Part shown: positions 45,150 through 54,479 of the stretch, one piece after another
Numbering within the stretch: position 1 is the stretch's first letter
How the letters are laid out: the number at the start of each line of letters is the position of its first letter
Assembly (NCBI RefSeq): GCF_900187975.1
Contig: NZ_FZPC01000021.1
Location: forward strand, 87,674 to 151,673
From: Pseudomonas delhiensis
Lineage (GTDB): Bacteria; Pseudomonadota; Gammaproteobacteria; Pseudomonadales; Pseudomonadaceae
Reading direction: 5' to 3'
DNA: 64,000 nt
Notes under the pieces: generated by a model
Database searches by the model: none
The model's input: only the letters and a program-made list of their open reading frames with translations
What the model was told of the DNA's origin: nothing
Translations under genes and position numbers: made by a program

Positions 45150-45623
45150 ATGGCTGTCGAACTCGACAAACCCGTCGCCGATTTCCAGGCCCCGGCCACC
45201 AGCGGCCAGCAGGTGCAGCTCTCGGCCCTGAAGGGCCGGCAGGTGGTGCTGTACTTCTACCCCAAGGACAGCACCCCGGGCTGCACCACCGAAGGCCAGG
45301 GCTTCCGCGACAAGATCGAGGCCTTCGCCAAGGCCAACACGGTGATCTTCGGCGTGTCCCGCGACGGCCTGAAGTCCCATGAGAACTTCAAGGCCAAGCA
45401 GTGCTTCCCCTTCGAGCTGATCAGCGACAAGGACGAGGCGCTGTGCCAGCTGTTCGACGTGATCAAGCTGAAGAAGCTCTACGGCAAGGAATACCTGGGC
45501 GTGGACCGCAGCACCTTCCTGATCGACGCCAAGGGCGTGCTGCGCCGCGAGTGGCGCGGGGTCAAGGTGCCCGGCCACGTCGACGAGGTGCTCGGCGCCG
45601 CGCAGGAACTGGCCAAGGCCTGA
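45150..45623 (+). CDS. bcp: Thiol peroxidase Bcp
   Basis: A 157-residue peroxiredoxin Q. The peroxidatic Cys is 45 in FYPKDSTPGCTTEG. The usual resolving Cys five residues later is Gln50 here (GCTTEGQGF), so it must use another Cys (a CFPFELISD or ALCQLFD site further on) or act as a one-Cys enzyme. Reduces hydroperoxides with thioredoxin. Its terminator has been split by a mobile element at 45658. Confidence 0.95.
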   Translation: MAVELDKPVADFQAPATSGQQVQLSALKGRQVVLYFYPKDSTPGCTTEGQGFRDKIEAFAKANTVIFGVSRDGLKSHENFKAKQCFPFELISDKDEALCQLFDVIKLKKLYGKEYLGVDRSTFLIDAKGVLRREWRGVKVPGHVDEVLGAAQELAKA

Positions 45624-45637
45624 TCCCGCCGCCCATG

Positions 45638-45645
45638 AAAAAGGC
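45638..45645 (+). terminator. bcp terminator, left half (interrupted)
   Basis: The 5' part AAAAAGGC, followed by CGCTTTCGAGCG at 45646-45657. Its other half, GCCTTTTT, lies at 45877-45884 after a second CGCTTTCGAGCG. Joined, they form a perfect 12-bp stem with a TTCG loop, a bidirectional terminator for convergent bcp and the AI-2E gene. The intact form is now split by 207 inserted bases. Confidence 0.8.
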
Positions 45646-45675
45646 CGCTTTCGAGCGTAATGCTGTTCACTTAAG

Positions 45676-45713
45676 AAAAACGCCGCGACTCCCATGGGAG
45701 TCGCGGCGTTTTT
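45676..45713. terminator. Terminator-like hairpin inside the MITE (first)
   Basis: Perfect 19+19 palindrome beginning AAAAACGCCGCG and ending CGCGGCGTTTTT, with CCATGG at its centre. T-runs on both strands mean it can stop transcription from bcp and from the opposite side, replacing the terminator the element broke. Confidence 0.8.
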
Positions 45714-45788
45714 CTTGGTCTGTTTTCTAGCTTCTGTGGGTCGATTCTGGTGTCGAGCCCTCTCGGAGTGGCTGAAAAACATACAAAC

Positions 45789-45818
45789 AACCCGCTGCCA
45801 GATGACTGGCAGCGGGTT
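45789..45818. terminator. Terminator-like hairpin inside the MITE (second)
   Basis: Twelve-base stem AACCCGCTGCCA / TGGCAGCGGGTT with loop GATGAC. Short T-run only. It lies nearer the AI-2E gene's 3' end. Confidence 0.7.
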
Positions 45819-45887
45819 TCTGGAGTAGCCCGCCAAGCGTTAAACGCTTAAGTGAACAGCATTACGCTTTCGAGCGGCCTTTTTCGT

Positions 45888-46967
45888 TCACATCATCGGG
45901 CTGACCTGGGGCTGCGGCTCCGCCTGCCGCGGCCAGGCGTCGAGCACCGCCTTGACCAGGGTGGCCAGGGGGATGGCGAAGAACACCCCCCAGAAGCCCC
46001 ACAGGCCGCCGAACAGCAGCACCGCGCAGATGATCGCCACCGGGTGCAGGTTCACCGCCTCGGAGAACAGCAGCGGCACCAGCACGTTGCCGTCCAGCGC
46101 CTGGATCACCGCGTGGGCGGCCATCAGGTAGATGAACTGGTCGCTCCAGCCCCACTGGAACAGGGCGATCAGCGCCACCGGCACGCTCACCACCACCGCG
46201 CCTATGTAGGGCACCACCACCGACAGGCCGACCAGCAGGGCCAGCAGCGCCGCGTAGTTCAGGCCCAGGGCGACGAAGGCCACGTAGGTGACGCCGCCGG
46301 TGATGATGATCTCGATCACCTTGCCACGGATGTAGTTGGCGATCTGCTTGTCCATCTCCGCCCACACCTGCTTCATCAGCCCGCGCTCGCGCGGCAGGTA
46401 GCTGCGGAACCAGTTGTAGAAGCGCCGGCGGTCCTTGAGGAAGAAGAACACCAGGATCGGCACCAGCACCAGGTAGATCATCACGTTGACCACCACCGGC
46501 AGGCCCGACAGGGAAAAGGTCAGCGCCCACTGGCCGAGCTGGCCCAGCTCGCTGCGCGCGGTCTCGATCAGGCGCAGCACCTGTTCCTCGGTGACCATCG
46601 CCGGGTAGCGCTCGGGCAGCATCAGCAGCACCGACTGCCATTCGCCGAACATCCGCGGCAGCTCGTTGAACAGGGTGAACAGCTGCTTCCAGACCAGCGG
46701 CACCAGCACCAGCAGGAACAGCGCGAGCATGCCCAGGAACAGCGCGTAGACCAGCCACAGGGCGAACAGCCGCGGCACCCGCAGGCGTTCCAGGTGGCCC
46801 TGCAGGCCCTTGATCAGGAAGGCGATGACCATGGCCGCGAGCACCGGCGCGAGCATGCTGCCGAAGGCCAGGATGACGGTGAAGCCAAGGGCCAGGATGA
46901 CCGCCAGCACCACTGCTTCCTCGTCGGAAAAGTAGCGCTGCATCCAGCCTTGCAGAACTTTGAGCAT
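45888..46967 (-). CDS. AI-2E family (PerM-like) transporter
   Basis: A 359-residue inner-membrane protein with about eight helices. Typical AI-2E/PF01594 segments are VYALFLGMLALFLLVLVPLVWKQLFTL and MIYLVLVPILVFFFLKDRRRFYNWFRSYLP, plus FGGLWGFWGVFFAIPLATLVKAVL near the end. Family members export signals or act as sodium/proton antiporters; a role for this orthologue is unproven. Start MLKVLQGWMQRYFSDEEA. Followed on the same strand 3' by the split terminator region. Confidence 0.9.
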   Translation of the reverse strand: MLKVLQGWMQRYFSDEEAVVLAVILALGFTVILAFGSMLAPVLAAMVIAFLIKGLQGHLERLRVPRLFALWLVYALFLGMLALFLLVLVPLVWKQLFTLFNELPRMFGEWQSVLLMLPERYPAMVTEEQVLRLIETARSELGQLGQWALTFSLSGLPVVVNVMIYLVLVPILVFFFLKDRRRFYNWFRSYLPRERGLMKQVWAEMDKQIANYIRGKVIEIIITGGVTYVAFVALGLNYAALLALLVGLSVVVPYIGAVVVSVPVALIALFQWGWSDQFIYLMAAHAVIQALDGNVLVPLLFSEAVNLHPVAIICAVLLFGGLWGFWGVFFAIPLATLVKAVLDAWPRQAEPQPQVSPMM

Positions 46968-47017
46968 CGGGGTTCCTGCGATCGATGAGGGCGCCGTCCC
47001 GGGCGCCCCGGGGCGGG

Positions 47018-47269
47018 CTATTTCTTGCGCAACCAGTAGCGGTACAGGCCGTCTTCGACCTCTTCGCGCAGCAACTGGTGCCCGGCCAACTGGGCGAAGG
47101 CGCGGAAATCGCGCTGCGAGCCGGCGTCGGTGGCCGTCACCTTGAGCACCTGGCCACTGGCCAGGCGGTTGAGTTCCAGCTTGGCCTTGAGCAGGGGCAA
47201 GGGACAATTGAGACCGCTGGCGTCCAGTTCCGCGTCACAAGAGATTTCAGCGGACGAGACAGAAGGCAT
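47018..47269 (-). CDS. TusA-family sulfurtransferase
   Basis: An 83-residue sulfur-carrier protein. The active Cys22 is in LNCPLPLLKAKLEL (CPxP motif). GQVLKVTATDAGSQRDFRAFAQLAGHQL is the rest of the two-layer fold. Pseudomonas carries several TusA-like proteins; the one in this nadA-M48 neighbourhood is linked in P. aeruginosa to tRNA thiolation and molybdenum-enzyme activity. It may be co-transcribed with the AI-2E gene downstream (50 bases). Confidence 0.92.
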   Translation of the reverse strand: MPSVSSAEISCDAELDASGLNCPLPLLKAKLELNRLASGQVLKVTATDAGSQRDFRAFAQLAGHQLLREEVEDGLYRYWLRKK

Positions 47270-47472
47270 GGCGAACACTCCGCAGTGGGCGCTCAAGAAT
47301 ACCGAATCCGTTGGAAAACTGCCCGGCCCGCGGCGTTAAGCAAACCTTCATGCGCGCGGGCTACAACGAACCATCCGGCCCGCGCCCGGCCGCGCGGCCA
47401 GCGCCCGCCAACCTAGGCAGTGGCGACGGCCTGCGGCTAAAGTAGAGGCTTTCCCGGATCGAGCCCTTGTAC

Positions 47473-48909
47473 ATGAAAGTACTGCGCCCCGCCCTGCTGT
47501 CGCTTGCCTGCCTGCTGGCCATGCCCACCCTGGCCGACGACCTGCCCGCCCTGGGCGACGCCAGCTCGTCCATCGTCTCGCCGGAGCAGGAGTTCCAGCT
47601 CGGCCGTGCCTGGCTGAGCATGCTGCGCAACCAGGTCGACTCGATCAATGACACCCAGCTCAAGGACTTCGTCGAAAGCAGCGTCTACCGCCTGGCGGAA
47701 ACCAGCGACCTGCAGGACCACCGCCTGGCCTTCATCCTGATCAGGGACCCGCAGATCAACGCCTTCGCCGCCCCCGGCGGCGTCATCGGCGTCAACGGCG
47801 GCCTGTTCCTCTACGCCCAGACCGAAGGCGAGTACGCCGCGGTGCTGGCCCACGAACTCGGCCACCTGATCCAGCGCCACTTCGCCCGTGGCCTGGAAGC
47901 GCAGAAGCAGATGCAGTTGCCGGTGATGGCGGCGATGCTCGCCGGCATCGTGGCCGCCGCGGCGGGCGCCGGGGACGCCGGCATCGCCGCCATCGCCTCG
48001 ACCCAGGCGGCGGCGATCCAGAACCAACTGCGCTTCTCCCGGCAGAACGAACAGGAAGCCGACCGCGTCGGGGTGACCAACATGGTCCGCGCCGGCTACG
48101 ACCCGCGCTCCATGCCGACCATGTTCGAGCGCCTGGCGCGGCAGTACCGCTACGACGCCCGGCCGCCGGAATTCCTCCTCACCCACCCGGTGACCGACTC
48201 GCGTATCGCCGACACCCGCAACCGCGCCGAGCAGTACCCGCAAGGCGGCAGGGAAGACTCGCTGCGCTACCAGCAGATGCGCGCCCGCGTGCAGCTGCTC
48301 TTCGAGGAAACCCCGGGCATCGCCGGCAAGCGCTTCCGCGCCATGCTCGACGACAACCCCAAGCTCGACGCCGCGCGCTACGGCCTGGCGCTGTCGCAGA
48401 TCCGCGTCGGCCAGCTCAACGATGCCCGCGCCACCCTCCAGCAACTGCTGGCCAAGGCGCCCAACGACGTGCCCTACAACCTGGCCCAGGTCGACCTGGA
48501 CATCACCGCCAACAAGCTCGGCGACGCCCTCGCCCGGGTGCAGCGCCTGCTCGGCCAGTACCCCGGCAACTACCCGCTGATCCAGGCCCAGGCCGACATC
48601 CTGCTCAAGCAGAACAAGGCCGCCGACGCCGAGAAGATCCTGCTCAAGCTGAGCCAGGACCGCCCGCTGGACCCGGACGTCTGGAGCCGCCTGGCCGACG
48701 CCCGCACCATCGACGGCAACGCCATCGGCGTGCACCAGGCCCGCGCCGAGTACCTGGCGCTGACCGGCGACTACCCCTCGGCCATCGAGCAGCTGGACTT
48801 CGCCAAGCGCCGCGCCGGCGGCAACTTCACCCTGGCGGCCAAGCTGGACGCGCGCCAGCAGGCGTTCCGCGAGCAGGAGAAGATCCTCAAGGAAATGATG
48901 CGCGGCTAA
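47473..48909 (+). CDS. M48-family periplasmic metalloprotease with TPR tail (BepA-like)
   Basis: A 478-residue protein. Sec signal MKVLRPALLSLACLLAMPTLA. The zinc motif HELGH starts at 127 (VLAHELGHLIQRH), with a distal Glu in RQNEQEADRVGVTNM. The C-terminal half (about 285-470) has TPR repeats (ALSQIRVGQLNDARATLQQLLAKAP and others). BepA assists outer-membrane protein assembly and degrades stalled LptD/BamA substrates. Start 47473 chosen over a TTG two codons earlier. Divergent from the tusA-like gene. Confidence 0.93.
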   Translation: MKVLRPALLSLACLLAMPTLADDLPALGDASSSIVSPEQEFQLGRAWLSMLRNQVDSINDTQLKDFVESSVYRLAETSDLQDHRLAFILIRDPQINAFAAPGGVIGVNGGLFLYAQTEGEYAAVLAHELGHLIQRHFARGLEAQKQMQLPVMAAMLAGIVAAAAGAGDAGIAAIASTQAAAIQNQLRFSRQNEQEADRVGVTNMVRAGYDPRSMPTMFERLARQYRYDARPPEFLLTHPVTDSRIADTRNRAEQYPQGGREDSLRYQQMRARVQLLFEETPGIAGKRFRAMLDDNPKLDAARYGLALSQIRVGQLNDARATLQQLLAKAPNDVPYNLAQVDLDITANKLGDALARVQRLLGQYPGNYPLIQAQADILLKQNKAADAEKILLKLSQDRPLDPDVWSRLADARTIDGNAIGVHQARAEYLALTGDYPSAIEQLDFAKRRAGGNFTLAAKLDARQQAFREQEKILKEMMRG

Positions 48910-48957
48910 CCGGCCTGGCGGCCGGGTCGCGGTCGTAGGGGCGATTGCGGGCTCTTC

Positions 48958-49184
48958 GTAGGAGCGAGCTTGCTCGCGAACAGGCTCCGCTGCGGGGCTT
49001 ATTCGCGAGCAAGCTCGCTCCTACGAGAAGCAATGCCCGCCGGCAGGGTAGGAGACCTTGTCCGCGATAGCCGGACGTCCCGGCGCGATTCGCGGATGAG
49101 ATCCGCACCTACGCAACCCCACCCGCGCCATTCCCCTGTAGGAGCGGGCCCTGCCCGCGATTCGCGCGCAGGGCGCGCTCCTAC
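48958..49184. repeat. Composite of three REP-type hairpin units (copy 2, 227 bp)
   Basis: The same three units as 18148-18374, in the same order and the same 227-base span: unit 1 at 48958-49024, unit 2 at 49048-49112, unit 3 at 49138-49184. Differences are single bases, some inside stems. It lies between the M48 gene and the nadA terminator. Confidence 0.85.
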
Positions 49185-49192
49185 AGTAAAAG

Positions 49193-49217
49193 AAAAGCCC
49201 GGCATCGCCGGGCTTTT
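49193..49217 (-). terminator. Terminator of nadA
   Basis: Stem AAAAGCCCGGC / GCCGGGCTTTT with loop ATC, 18 bases after the nadA stop on the minus strand; T-run both ways. Confidence 0.88.
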
Positions 49218-49235
49218 TCATGTCCGCTGGAAGGC

Positions 49236-50294
49236 TCAGGCGTTGCCCGCCACCTTCAGCCTGGCGGCCTGGGTGAACTCCAGCATGCGCTTGAGCGGGC
49301 GGATGGCCCGCGGGATCAGCGCCGGGTCGACGAAGATCTCGCCGCTGCCTTCCTTCAGGCAGGCCAGGGTGCGTTCCAGGGTGTTCATGGCCATCCACGG
49401 GCAGTGCGCGCAGCTGCGGCAGGCCGCGCCGTTGCCGGCGGTGGGGGCCTCGATGAATTCCTTGTCCGGGCACAGCTGCTGCATCTTGTAGAAGATGCCG
49501 CGGTCGGTGGCGACGATGAAGCGCTTGTTCGGCAGGGTCTGCGCGGCCTTGATCAACTGGCTGGTGGAGCCCACCGCGTCGGCCAGCTCGACCACCGCCT
49601 CGGGCGACTCGGGGTGGACCAGGATGGCCGCGTCCGGGTACAGCGCCTTGAGGTCTTCCAGCTGCTTGGCCTTGAACTCCTCGTGGACGATGCAGGCGCC
49701 GTCCCAGAGCAGCATGTCGGCGCCGGTCTCGCGCTGGATGTAGCGCCCCAGGTGCTGGTCGGGGGCCCAGAGGATGGGCTCGCCGTTGTCCATCAGGTGC
49801 TCGACGATCTCCACCGCGCAGCTGGAGGTCACCACCCAGTCGGCGCGCGCCTTCACCGCCGCCGAGGTGTTGGCGTAGACCACCACGGTGCGCTCCGGGT
49901 GCTGGTCGCAGAAGGCCGAGAACTCCTCCACCGGGCAGCCCAGGTCCAGCGAGCAGGTGGCGTCCAGGGTCGGCATCAGCACGCGCTTCTCGGGGTTGAG
50001 GATCTTCGCCGTCTCGCCCATGAAGCGCACCCCGGCCACCACCACGGTCTGCGCCGGGTGCTGGTTGCCGAAGCGGGCCATCTCCAGGGAGTCGGAGACG
50101 CAACCGCCGGTCTCCTCGGCCAGGGCCTGGATCACCGGGTCGCAATAGTAGTGCGCCACCAGCACGGCGTTCTGCGCCTTCAGCTCGGCGGCGATGGCCG
50201 CGCGGTACTCGGCCTCTTCCTGCGCGCTCAGCACACGGGGCTGCTTGGCGGCGAGGTGGGCCTGGACCAGGAGGCGTTCGGATATCTGCGTCAT
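49236..50294 (-). CDS. nadA: Quinolinate synthase NadA
   Basis: A 352-residue [4Fe-4S] enzyme that condenses iminoaspartate with dihydroxyacetone phosphate to quinolinate in NAD synthesis. The first conserved block is [27 protein letters not shown]; cluster Cys are in [20 protein letters not shown] and [13 protein letters not shown]. The last has the CxxCxxC-like pattern. Standard length; monocistronic, on the minus strand, with its own terminator. Confidence 0.97.
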   Translation of the reverse strand: MTQISERLLVQAHLAAKQPRVLSAQEEAEYRAAIAAELKAQNAVLVAHYYCDPVIQALAEETGGCVSDSLEMARFGNQHPAQTVVVAGVRFMGETAKILNPEKRVLMPTLDATCSLDLGCPVEEFSAFCDQHPERTVVVYANTSAAVKARADWVVTSSCAVEIVEHLMDNGEPILWAPDQHLGRYIQRETGADMLLWDGACIVHEEFKAKQLEDLKALYPDAAILVHPESPEAVVELADAVGSTSQLIKAAQTLPNKRFIVATDRGIFYKMQQLCPDKEFIEAPTAGNGAACRSCAHCPWMAMNTLERTLACLKEGSGEIFVDPALIPRAIRPLKRMLEFTQAARLKVAGNA

Positions 50295-50510
50295 GTCTTC
50301 ACTGCACCTGCGGGGGTACGACCAGCTGTGGGGCGATTTTACATCGCCGCGAAAGCGAGCGCGCGATCTTGCGGGGAAAGCCGCCGGGAGGCAAGCGCCG
50401 GCCGGCCGCGGGAACTTGTCGCATTCCATCAAGAGCCCGCGGTTGGGCTCCCCTAGATTGCTCCTCAACGAGCCCCCATCCCGAGGGGCGGTGCCTGGAG
50501 GAAACCAGAC

Positions 50511-51665
50511 ATGCAATCCGTCGAGCAGATCAAGCACAGCACCTGCGTCGAAGGCTGGGCCGAGCAGCGCCCGGAGGAAGCCTTCACCCTCCCCTCGCGC
50601 TATTTCTTCGATCCGGCCATCTTCGCCGCCGAGCGCGACCGCATCTTCATGAGCGCCTGGCACCTGGCCGGGCACCGCAACGAATTCGCCGAGCCCGGGC
50701 AGTTCGTGGTCTGCGACATCTTCGACCAGAGCGTGGTGGTGGCCTGCGGCAACGACGGCAAGGTCAACGCCTTCCACAACGTCTGCCAGCACCGCGGCAA
50801 CCGCCTGCTGGACGTGCGCCGCGGCGCCGACACCCGGGTGCTGCGCTGCGCCTACCACTCCTGGTGCTACGAGATGGACGGCAGCCTGCGCAGCGCGCCG
50901 CGCAGCGAGCGGCTGGTCGCCTTCGACAAGCAGCGGTTCAACATCCCGAAACTGCGCGTCGAGGAACTCGGCGGCTTCGTCTACTTCAACTTCGACGCGC
51001 AGGCGCCGTCGATGGCCGAGCTGTTCCCCGGCGCCGACCGGGAAATGCGCGAGGTCTTCCCGGACCTTGGCAGGATGCGCCTGATCGAGGAGCAGGACGT
51101 GATAGTCCCGGCCAACTGGAAAGTCATCATGGACAACTCCATCGAGGGCTACCACTTCAAGCTCTCCGGGCCCTGCCACATAGATCTGGCCAAACTCATC
51201 GACTTCAAGGGCTACCGCTTGACCAAACGCGACAACTGGTGGACCTACATCGCCCCGGCCAACCTCGCCGCCGAGGAGGCCTACGGAGTGAAGCTGACGG
51301 GTGCGCGCAACCCCGACGAACGCTTCTTCAACATCGGCCTGTGGCCGAACAACACCTTCTACACCTTCCCGTTCTCCGAGTTCCTCGGCACCTTCATCAT
51401 GATCCCGCTGGACGCCGAGCGCTCGCTGCTGCGCTTCGGCTACTACAGCCCCCACGAGGAAGCGCCGGCGGTGTCCCGCGCCTGCATGAAGTGGATGAAC
51501 GAGGAACTGGGCCCGGAAGACATCGAACTCAACGTCAGCGTGCAGAAGGGCCTGCATTCGCTGGGCTACGACCAGGGCCGCTACATGATCGACGCCGAGC
51601 GCAGCAACGAGAGCGAGCACCTGGTGCACCACTTCCACAAGCTGGTGTTCGACGGCATCCGCTGA
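50511..51665 (+). CDS. Rieske-type ring-hydroxylating oxygenase, alpha subunit
   Basis: A 384-residue protein. The Rieske [2Fe-2S] ligands are Cys92-X-His94 (CQHRGN) and Cys113-X2-His116 (CAYHSW). The mononuclear-iron site is [25 protein letters not shown], with the bridging Asp and two His. It resembles the quaternary-amine (carnitine/glycine-betaine/stachydrine) branch more than aromatic oxygenases, judging by the 'DNSIEGYHF' motif. No reductase or ferredoxin is adjacent, so electrons come from elsewhere. Next gene starts 12 bases later. Confidence 0.88.
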   Translation: MQSVEQIKHSTCVEGWAEQRPEEAFTLPSRYFFDPAIFAAERDRIFMSAWHLAGHRNEFAEPGQFVVCDIFDQSVVVACGNDGKVNAFHNVCQHRGNRLLDVRRGADTRVLRCAYHSWCYEMDGSLRSAPRSERLVAFDKQRFNIPKLRVEELGGFVYFNFDAQAPSMAELFPGADREMREVFPDLGRMRLIEEQDVIVPANWKVIMDNSIEGYHFKLSGPCHIDLAKLIDFKGYRLTKRDNWWTYIAPANLAAEEAYGVKLTGARNPDERFFNIGLWPNNTFYTFPFSEFLGTFIMIPLDAERSLLRFGYYSPHEEAPAVSRACMKWMNEELGPEDIELNVSVQKGLHSLGYDQGRYMIDAERSNESEHLVHHFHKLVFDGIR

Positions 51666-51676
51666 GGAGACAGGCC

Positions 51677-53338
51677 ATGCTCGCCAAGGAGTACGACTAC
51701 GTCATCGTCGGCGCCGGCTCGGCCGGCTGCGTGCTGGCGCGGCGCCTGGGCGCGGACCCGGCGCTGCGCATCCTGGTCCTGGAGGCCGGCCCGGCGGACC
51801 GCAGCTGGACCATCGACATGCCCTCGGCGGTGGGCATAGTGGTCGGCGGCACCCGCTACAACTGGCGCTATGCCAGCGAGCCGGAGCCCTGGCTCGACGG
51901 CCGGCGCATCGGCACCCCGCGCGGGCGCACCCTGGGCGGCTCCTCGTCGATCAACGGCATGGTCTACATCCGCGGCCATGCCCGCGACTACGACGGCTGG
52001 GCCGCGCGCGGCTGCGAAGGCTGGAGCTACCGCGAGGTGCTGCCCTACTTCCGCCGCGCGCAGAGCCACCGCGACGGCGCCGATGCCTACCGTGGCGGCG
52101 ACGGGCCGCTGCACGTCACCCCCGGCGACGTCTCGCCGCCGCTGTGCCGGGCCTTCCTCGAAGCCGGCCAGGAAGCCGGCTACGGCTACAGCGCCGACCT
52201 CAACGGCGAGCGCCAGGAAGCCTTCGGCCCGGTGGACCGCACCACCCGCGACGGCAGGCGCTGGAGCACCGCGCGCGGCTACCTGGCCGAAGCCCTGGCC
52301 GGCGGCAACGTGACGGTGGCGACCTCGGCGCTGAGCCGGCGCATCCTCTTCGACGGCGATGCGGCCTGCGGCGTGGAGTTCGAGATGGACGGCCAGCTGC
52401 GGCAGGTCCGCGCGCGCCGCGAGGTGCTGCTGAGCGCCGGGGCGATCAACTCGCCGCAGCTGCTGATGCTCTCCGGCGTCGGCCCGGCCGAGGAGCTGCA
52501 GCGCCTGGGCATCCGCCCGCTGCACGACCTGCCCGGCGTCGGCCAGCGCCTCAACGACCACCCGGACACCGTGGTGCAGCACCGCTGCAAGCGCCCGGTG
52601 AGCATCTACCCCTGGACCCGCGCGCCGGGCAAATGGCTGGTGGGCGCGCGCTGGTTCGCCCGCCACGACGGCCTGGCGGCGAGCAACCACTTCGAGGCCG
52701 GCGCCTTCATCCGCTCGCGGGCCGGCGTCGAGCACCCCGACCTGCAACTGACCTTCATGCCCCTGGCGGTACAGCCGGGCAGCGTCGACCTGGTGCCCGG
52801 CCACGCCTTCCAGGTGCACATCGACCTGATGCGCCCCACCAGCCTGGGCAGCGTCGCGCTCGCCAGCGCCGACCCGCGCCAGGCGCCGCGCATCCTCTTC
52901 AACTACCTGAAGACCGAGCGCGACCGCGAGGACATGCGCGCCGGCGCCCGCCTGGTGCGCGAGGTGCTGGCGCAGCCGGCGATGCGCGCCTTCGCCGGCG
53001 AGGAACTGGTGCCCGGCGCCGACCAGCTCAGCGATGCCCAGCTCGACGCCTGGGCCCGCCGCGTCACGGAAACCGGCTACCACGCCAGCGGCACCTGCAA
53101 GATGGGCCCGGCCGGCGACGCCGAGGCGGTGGTCGACCCACAGCTGCGGGTGCACGGCCTGCGCGGCTTGCGGGTGGTGGACGCGTCGATCATGCCGGAG
53201 ATCGTCAGCGGCAACACCAACGCGCCGACGGTGATGATCGCCGAGAAGGCCAGCGACCTGATCCTCGGCCGCACGCCCCTGCCGCCCAGCGACGCGCCGG
53301 TGTGGCTGCACCCGCGCTGGCGAGACTGCCAGCGCTGA
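51677..53338 (+). CDS. GMC-family FAD oxidoreductase (choline-dehydrogenase-like)
   Basis: A 553-residue flavoenzyme. The FAD motif is [16 protein letters not shown] at residues 9-24, GMC signature 1 is [24 protein letters not shown], signature 2 [16 protein letters not shown]. The catalytic His is in [11 protein letters not shown] and the end motif is [18 protein letters not shown]. It oxidises an alcohol to an aldehyde at the membrane or in the cytosol. It follows the Rieske gene directly and may act on the Rieske product or the precursor. Confidence 0.9.
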   Translation: MLAKEYDYVIVGAGSAGCVLARRLGADPALRILVLEAGPADRSWTIDMPSAVGIVVGGTRYNWRYASEPEPWLDGRRIGTPRGRTLGGSSSINGMVYIRGHARDYDGWAARGCEGWSYREVLPYFRRAQSHRDGADAYRGGDGPLHVTPGDVSPPLCRAFLEAGQEAGYGYSADLNGERQEAFGPVDRTTRDGRRWSTARGYLAEALAGGNVTVATSALSRRILFDGDAACGVEFEMDGQLRQVRARREVLLSAGAINSPQLLMLSGVGPAEELQRLGIRPLHDLPGVGQRLNDHPDTVVQHRCKRPVSIYPWTRAPGKWLVGARWFARHDGLAASNHFEAGAFIRSRAGVEHPDLQLTFMPLAVQPGSVDLVPGHAFQVHIDLMRPTSLGSVALASADPRQAPRILFNYLKTERDREDMRAGARLVREVLAQPAMRAFAGEELVPGADQLSDAQLDAWARRVTETGYHASGTCKMGPAGDAEAVVDPQLRVHGLRGLRVVDASIMPEIVSGNTNAPTVMIAEKASDLILGRTPLPPSDAPVWLHPRWRDCQR

Positions 53339-53450
53339 CGCGGCCCTTGCCAAACCCGGCCCGCTGCCTTTGCATAGAGGCCGCGGGCCTTTCCCCTCCA
53401 CGAGGCGCCGGCCGAAGCAGCCGCCGCCCAGCACAGTGCCGGATGCAGCC

Positions 53451-54479
53451 ATGATCACCACAGACCGCGCCAACCAGCCCCAGCGCATCGGCATCCTGCT
53501 GATGCCGTGCTTCTCCAGCTTCGGCCTGGCGGCGCTGATCGAACCGCTGTCCATCGCCAACTGGCTGGCCCAGCGCAAGCTGTTCGACTGGACGCTGCTG
53601 TCGCTCGACGGCAAGCCGGTGCCGGCCAGCAACGGCCTGCTCGCCGCCGCCCAGCAGGGCATCGGCGAGCCGGGCGAGTTCGACGTCTGCGCGGTGATCG
53701 CCAGCTTCGACGTGCACCGCCACGCCCGCGACGCCGCGCTCAAGGCCTGGCTCAAGCGCCAGGCGGCGTTCGGCGCGGTGCTGATGGGCGTCGAGACCGG
53801 CAGCGAGCTGCTGGCCGCCGCCGGCGTGCTCGACGGCCACCCCGCCGCGGTGCACTGGGACAACCTGCAGGGCTTCCAGGAAAGCTACCCGCGCGTGCAG
53901 GCCCGCGCGCAGCTATACAGCGTCGGCCGCAAGCGCCTGACCTGCGCCGGCGCCACCGCGGTGCTGGACATGATGCTGGGCTGGCTGGAGGGCGCGGCCG
54001 GCGCCGGCCTGGCCCGCGAGGTGGCGATGCACATGCTGGTGGAACGGGTGCGCGAGCCCCAGGTCGGCCAGGTCAGCGGCTTCCAGCACCGCCTGCACGC
54101 CCAGGCCGGGCGCCTGGGGCGGGCCATCGCGCTGATGGAGCAGCACCTGGAGGAACCGCTGAGCTGCGAGGCGCTGGCCAAGCGCGTCGGCCTGTCGCGC
54201 CGCCAGCTGGAGCGGCAGTTCATGCAGCACACCGGGCTGACGCCGCTGAAGTACTACCTGGCCCTGCGCCTGGCGCGGGCCCACAACCTGCTGCAGCAGA
54301 CGCGCATGAGCGTCGCCCAGGTCGCCGCCAGCGCCGGCTTCGGCTCGCTGGAGCACTTCTCCCGCGCCTACCGCGCGCGCTTCGGCTGCGCGCCGAGCAA
54401 CGACCGCTCGCAGAGCCTGGAGGCGCCGGTCATGCGCCAGCCCCTGGCGCACGACCGGCTGCCCGCTCAGTTGCGGTAG
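53451..54479 (+). CDS. GlxA-family AraC-type transcriptional regulator
   Basis: A 342-residue regulator. The N-terminal DJ-1/PfpI-like part (about 10-190) begins IGILLMPCFSSFGLAALIEPLSIANWL, and the C-terminal AraC helix-turn-helices are SCEALAKRVGLSRRQLERQFMQHTG and VAQVAASAGFGSLEHFSRAYRARFG. This is the group of GbdR, SouR and CdhR, which respond to betaine and carnitine compounds. It is just downstream of the oxygenase and dehydrogenase it likely controls. Start 53451. Confidence 0.9.
   Translation: MITTDRANQPQRIGILLMPCFSSFGLAALIEPLSIANWLAQRKLFDWTLLSLDGKPVPASNGLLAAAQQGIGEPGEFDVCAVIASFDVHRHARDAALKAWLKRQAAFGAVLMGVETGSELLAAAGVLDGHPAAVHWDNLQGFQESYPRVQARAQLYSVGRKRLTCAGATAVLDMMLGWLEGAAGAGLAREVAMHMLVERVREPQVGQVSGFQHRLHAQAGRLGRAIALMEQHLEEPLSCEALAKRVGLSRRQLERQFMQHTGLTPLKYYLALRLARAHNLLQQTRMSVAQVAASAGFGSLEHFSRAYRARFGCAPSNDRSQSLEAPVMRQPLAHDRLPAQLR

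Larger units (their letters stand above)
45658..45864. mobile_element. 207-bp MITE-like element with 18-bp inverted repeats and 12-bp target duplication
   Basis: Ends are TAATGCTGTTCACTTAAG (45658-45675) and its exact inverse at 45847-45864. Flanks are direct copies of CGCTTTCGAGCG (45646-45657 and 45865-45876), a 12-bp target duplication. It encodes no protein. It carries two terminator-like hairpins: a perfect 38-base palindrome at 45676-45713 and AACCCGCTGCCA/TGGCAGCGGGTT at 45789-45818. End sequence and duplication length fit a non-autonomous derivative of an IS4-like family; the parent is not in the window. Confidence 0.85.
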
